Assembly: GCA_000827205.1 (NCBI GenBank)
Contig: KN832564.1
Coordinates: 157,470-221,469, forward strand
DNA: 64,000 nucleotides
Source: Plicaturopsis crispa FD-325 SS-3
Taxonomy: Eukaryota; Basidiomycota; Agaricomycetes; Amylocorticiales; Amylocorticiaceae
Direction of reading: 5' to 3'
Shown piece by piece: positions 60,379-64,000 of the stretch (position 1 is the first letter of the stretch; each line of letters begins with the position of its first letter). Made by a program: the position numbers and the translations under genes. Under the pieces are notes generated by a model. That model did no database searches and was not told where the DNA came from. It worked only from the letters and a program-made list of their open reading frames with translations.

Positions 60379-61589
60379 ATGGCATCCTCAGCTGACAATG
60401 CAGCTAGCACTCGTCGTAGATCGACGCGTCTTTCGACCGCCGACACGACAAAACGCTCGGCCTCGCCAACAGACCCACCAGCTCAGCGTAGTCAAAAGCG
60501 CCTCAAAACTAGCGGTCCTTGCCCGTCTGTGGAGGAGGAACCAGAGAAAGACCTCGACTTCTGGCCCTCGGACGAGCTTGTTGTGGTGCAGGCGGAGCGC
60601 GTCCAGTTCAAGCTGCTGAAGTCGCGTCTCGCGGACGAGTCCGACGTCTTCAGCGATGTTTTTGCTGGGAAGGACCACACCGCTGTGGAGGCTGCCGGGA
60701 CCACGCAGGACGGGCACCGCGTGTACCGCGTTGTCAAAGTTTCATCGCTCGACCTCAAATGTTTGCTTATCGTCAGAGAAAAACCCTTGCAAGTATTACA
60801 ATCCAATTGAAGCGAACAGAGAACTTACCAAAGTTTGCTTGCAGGACATACCTGTGTAAACCGCCCGACAACTCAGTTGCGTGCTCTATCTTACGGGCTG
60901 CGCATGAGCTGGGCTTCCAAGAGTACCGCACCTGGATTGTGGGCATTCTGGAAACCGAAATGTCCGCGGCCTTGCAATATCCCCCGGCACATGCCGCGGA
61001 GGTGCTATGCACTGCAAGATCGTGCAATGTACCAGGTGTAGTAAAATGCGCGTATTATGAGCTTCTTACGAAGCAAGATTTCAGCAGTCGAGAGGAAGAC
61101 AGCGACCGTGAGTACGAACACCCCATCTGACCCGACAAGTGTCGCTTGAGCATAACATCTCTCCCAGGGGTCAGGACCACTCGAAAAGCATTGCCCTCGG
61201 ACAGCTTGCTCCCGAAGGAGACGGTATTCCTCCTCGTGCAGGCCCGCGAGCATCTTACGGACAAGTGGATGCGCATCATCACTACGCCACCTAGTCAATC
61301 ATGTTCAAGGAACGACTCGGGCCCGTGCAACACGCAGGGCAAAACAGCGGCAGCGTGGAACCAGATAGTCCGGGACAACGGCTGGACGGGCCAGGGATTC
61401 CGGAACGACCCTATGTACGGACTTGCATGTCTGTTGAATAAAAGGTGGAGAGGGGAAAGGGGCTGGACGATGTGTTCCGCATGCGAGGCGAAAATGAAGG
61501 ATGGCTGGCGGAAATCCCAGGCTAAACTGTGGGGTCAGCTCGGAGAGTGGCTGGAGCTGAGGGAGGAGGAAGACGTAGCGTGGCAGTGA
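60379..61589 (+). CDS. BTB/POZ domain protein, tandem paralog
   Basis: Three exons (60379-60788, 60845-61107, 61168-61589; 1095 nt, 364 residues). Starts MASSADNAASTRRRSTRLST with a basic Ser/Thr-rich tail suited to nuclear import, then BTB core DLDFWPSDELVVVQAERVQF, KSRLADESDVFSDVFAGK, and SVACSILRAAHELGFQEYRT. The C-domain TAAAWNQIVRDNGWTGQGFR and MCSACEAKMKDGWRKSQAKL is shared with the upstream paralog and includes a CxxC. The first intron has a GC donor (CCTT/GCAAGT), where the paralog has GTAAGT at the same codon. BTB proteins act as adaptors; partner unknown. Confidence 0.85.
60789..60844 (+). other. GC-AG intron in tandem BTB gene
   Basis: 56 nt, GCAAGT to TTGCAG. Splicing gives EKPL-TYLCKPPDN, aligned with EKPL-TYVDEAPGN of the paralog, whose donor is GTAAGT. 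Confidence 0.85.
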
Positions 61590-61831
61590 AAGTATTAAGC
61601 CTACAATTTCCTAAGTAGTTCACCTGTTGGCTGAAACGGTGTTCTTCCGTGGACCATACATATATGCTCGCTCCATCTCCGCAATAAATTGTCGCGTTCT
61701 CCGGTGGATAAATACTCGTCGTATAGATAGATATCTTGTGGCATAGATTGCAGAAAGACGACGAGTCTATGACTCTATCGGCCACCATGAGGCATCCTCG
61801 TCCTAAGCTCCTTGTGGGGCGACAACAATGC
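61590..61831. other. Convergent 3' spacer
   Basis: About 240 bp between the BTB and acyl-CoA ligase stops; nothing recognised. Confidence 0.45.
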
Positions 61832-64000
61832 TCATAGTTTGGCTTTGGTCTTGACCCTCAGCGCCTTCGCCTGTTCTCGGAGTACCCGCCTCAATAGCTT
61901 TCCACTAGGATTCTTCGGTATGGTGTCCACAAACTCCACGCCACCCGCCAGTCGCTTGTACGCGACCTTGTTATCCTCCACGTACTATACATGTGAAGAG
62001 AAGTGAGTCCCGACGATGCGTATCTGACTATCACGAACGGAAGAGACGTACCTTCATCAAAGCCTTCTTGATGTTATCAGCCTCCGCAGGCGACACTCGG
62101 ACGCGCTGCGCAGCTTGGGCGTTAAGGACGACGAACGCCAACGGGACCTCTCCACTGTAATCGTCCGGGACGCCGACCACGCAGGTGTCTGCTACGTCCG
62201 GGTGCCCGAGAAGGAATCCCTCGAGCTCCGCGGGGGCAACTTGGAAGCCGCGGACTGTAATGAAGAAAAATTTAAGTGACTATTGGGGCGAGGTATTCAT
62301 GCCAAGGAACACACCTTTCATGATCTCCTTCAGGCGGTCGACGATAAACAAGTCGCCATCCCGGTTGATGATGACTTCGTCGCCTGTCTTGACCCACCTT
62401 TCGTATGCATTCATAAGTGGCGGCTTGAAGAATAGCAGACGGCCCTGCTTACCCGTCTACAAAGGTCTCCTTCGTGCTAGGAACAGATCAGTCCTGGTGT
62501 TGCATGCACACAGAAAATGGCGTGCCATGCACTCACGCCTCAGCGTTGTTGGCGTACCCCAGCGCCATAGACGGTCCGCGAACAACTAATTCCCCGGGTT
62601 CATCCACACCAGCTAAGCTCCCGTCTGGCTTAACCACGCGCACGACGGTACCAGGGATGATTTGTCCTGCACTCCCCACCGTCGCGTGCTTCTTTGAGAC
62701 GGGCATCATGCAGACGGTCGTGCAAGTCTCCGTAAGACCTGTGGCCAGATTGCGGTTCAGCTTGATTCATCAGTTGACCAAGGGGGATGCGTGCGACGTA
62801 CCGTATCCCTGTCCCAAGTGTGCATGTGGGAACTTCTTCCGCAAGAGCTCGTACACCTCACCCGTTAGAGGTGCAGCGCCGAACATTGCTACCCGCACGC
62901 TCGATAGATCGTATTTATTAGCATCCGGGTGCTGTACGAAGGCATTCGAAGTTAGACCTGGGCGGACCGTCCAGGTAAGTGTGCGCTCGACGTACCTTGC
63001 ACAACAGTACTGCTTGCGGAGGGACCAAGCTGCGGTCATTGACGTTAGAACAATCGAGAGGCACAGCAACTAGCCGCAATGTTGGAATTCAAGGCAAGGA
63101 GGAGGATGGACTCACGGAAGGAAGTTGATGCGATAGCGCTCAATGCTCTGCAGCATCTTCGTGAAATTAAATTTTGGGACAACCACCAGAGTCATCTATA
63201 AATCAATGCCGCGGTCAAAGGTCAGACGACTGAGTACATTGATATCACGGAACCACGGGAACTGACTGACAGCGCAGTAGATCATGTTGTGTAACTGTAG
63301 TACCGGAAGGATGAGCTTACACAGGTTATATATTGGAAAAAAATGAGACGTACGATAACCACCAGACCATATATATCTGGTTGTTATAAGTTGACGCTCT
63401 CCTGAAGCGAGGAACTTGTGCGGAACTCACGAAAGAATGGCAGAACTATTGCCTCGTCAGTGGGGCGAATATCACGAGACCGAGAACGAAAGCCACACAC
63501 CAGAAAGAACAACGTCGCCAGGCCTATACCGCTGCTCCTCCCACGGTGCGTAATTAGTATTAACTTTATTATGAACAGCCATCTGTATGATGTTCGCGAT
63601 TGGGGAATAATGGGGTATCGCTACGGCCTACATGGTCAAATCAGTCAGTGGACATGCTCTGGAGGTTACCGCGGCGACTAACCTTGGGACGCCCCGTCGT
63701 CCCGCTGGAGAAGCTTAGGAAAGCAAGCTTCGTCTTTGCCTCACCAGGTGCCAGCCGTCTCTCCACGAAGCTGGTGGGTTGGCTTAAGCCATACGCAACC
63801 AGATCATTCACCGTTGGATGCTTTTCGTGCGCTGTACGGGCCAAGGGAGGCTTCGGTGACGCGTTATCGAGTGCGACAGCCGGCACATCGAACAACACAA
63901 TCCTGTCGGGTGGGATCCCAGCCGAGAGAACGACCGGGAGCGCGGCAGGTACTGTGAATGTCAGGACCGCATGTGTTGCTTCAGCTTGGTAGCTGAGCTC
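61832..64000 (-). CDS. 4-coumarate-CoA-ligase-like acyl-CoA synthetase (partial)
   Basis: ANL-superfamily enzyme, 5' end beyond the window. Visible from the right edge: [20 protein letters not shown], then the phosphate-binding loop [15 protein letters not shown] (A3 motif), then [10 protein letters not shown] with LTETC-type sequence, [40 protein letters not shown] (A7) and [20 protein letters not shown] (A8), and the catalytic lysine region [20 protein letters not shown] (A10). These motifs activate a carboxylate with ATP to the acyl-AMP and then to the CoA thioester; fungal members use aromatic or medium-chain acids. Several introns of about 50-60 nt interrupt the gene. The C-terminal KTKAKL is basic without a clear SKL peroxisomal signal, though AKL at the end matches a weak PTS1. 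Confidence 0.93.

Overview
This 64 kb window is nuclear DNA from a filamentous basidiomycete, most likely an agaricomycete mushroom or polypore. The evidence is the high gene density, the very short GT-AG introns (about 45-75 nt), and a mix of conserved eukaryotic housekeeping genes (SMC3, RIF1, CLASP, mitochondrial bL34) with families expanded in mushrooms (BTB/POZ, F-box, SET, 7TM, 4CL-like ligases). I see no tRNA, rRNA, CRISPR array, virus-like element or intact DNA transposon. Exon structures were assembled by eye. Where I summed exon lengths (left-end gene, mucin-like membrane protein, first BTB gene, GST, CLASP, four SET genes, last two BTB genes) the totals are multiples of three.

Layout. 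0-15 kb: an unassigned gene (-), a single-pass mucin-like membrane protein (+), a BTB protein (+), an omega-like GST (-), an F-box protein (-), a short-chain dehydrogenase (-), a retroposed poly-A insert with perfect target duplications, a ferric reductase (-), an unresolved locus (-) and mitochondrial L34 (-). 15-20.5 kb: a PPPDE-thioredoxin-PUL fusion (+) and CLASP (+). 21-24.5 kb: two SET genes (+), then an F-box gene (-). 26.7-40.3 kb: RIF1 (+), cyclopropane-fatty-acid synthase (-), SMC3 (-) and Vip1-type RRM protein (+). 40.8-44.6 kb: two more SET genes and the 5' stump of a fifth (+). 44.7-56 kb: a SAM methyltransferase (-), a 1.6 kb gene-poor tract, a 7TM protein (-), an ABHD12/BEM46-like hydrolase (-), a Bor1-type anion transporter (+) and a membrane-anchored histidine acid phosphatase (+). 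56-64 kb: an F-box gene (-), two tandem BTB paralogs (+), and a 4CL-like acyl-CoA ligase (-) that runs off the right edge.

The most interesting signal is in the young duplicated families. Four SET genes share one intron that cuts the NHSC catalytic motif. In three of them its donor is GC rather than GT. The same GT/GC switch is seen between the tandem BTB paralogs, and a third BTB gene also appears to use a GC donor. The SET genes form head-to-tail units of about 1.8-1.9 kb, in two clusters separated by 16 kb of housekeeping genes. Other points worth checking are a 7-nt microexon in the fatty-acid synthase, a 21-nt microexon carrying the GST catalytic cysteine, and a 492-bp segment that splits one BTB gene.
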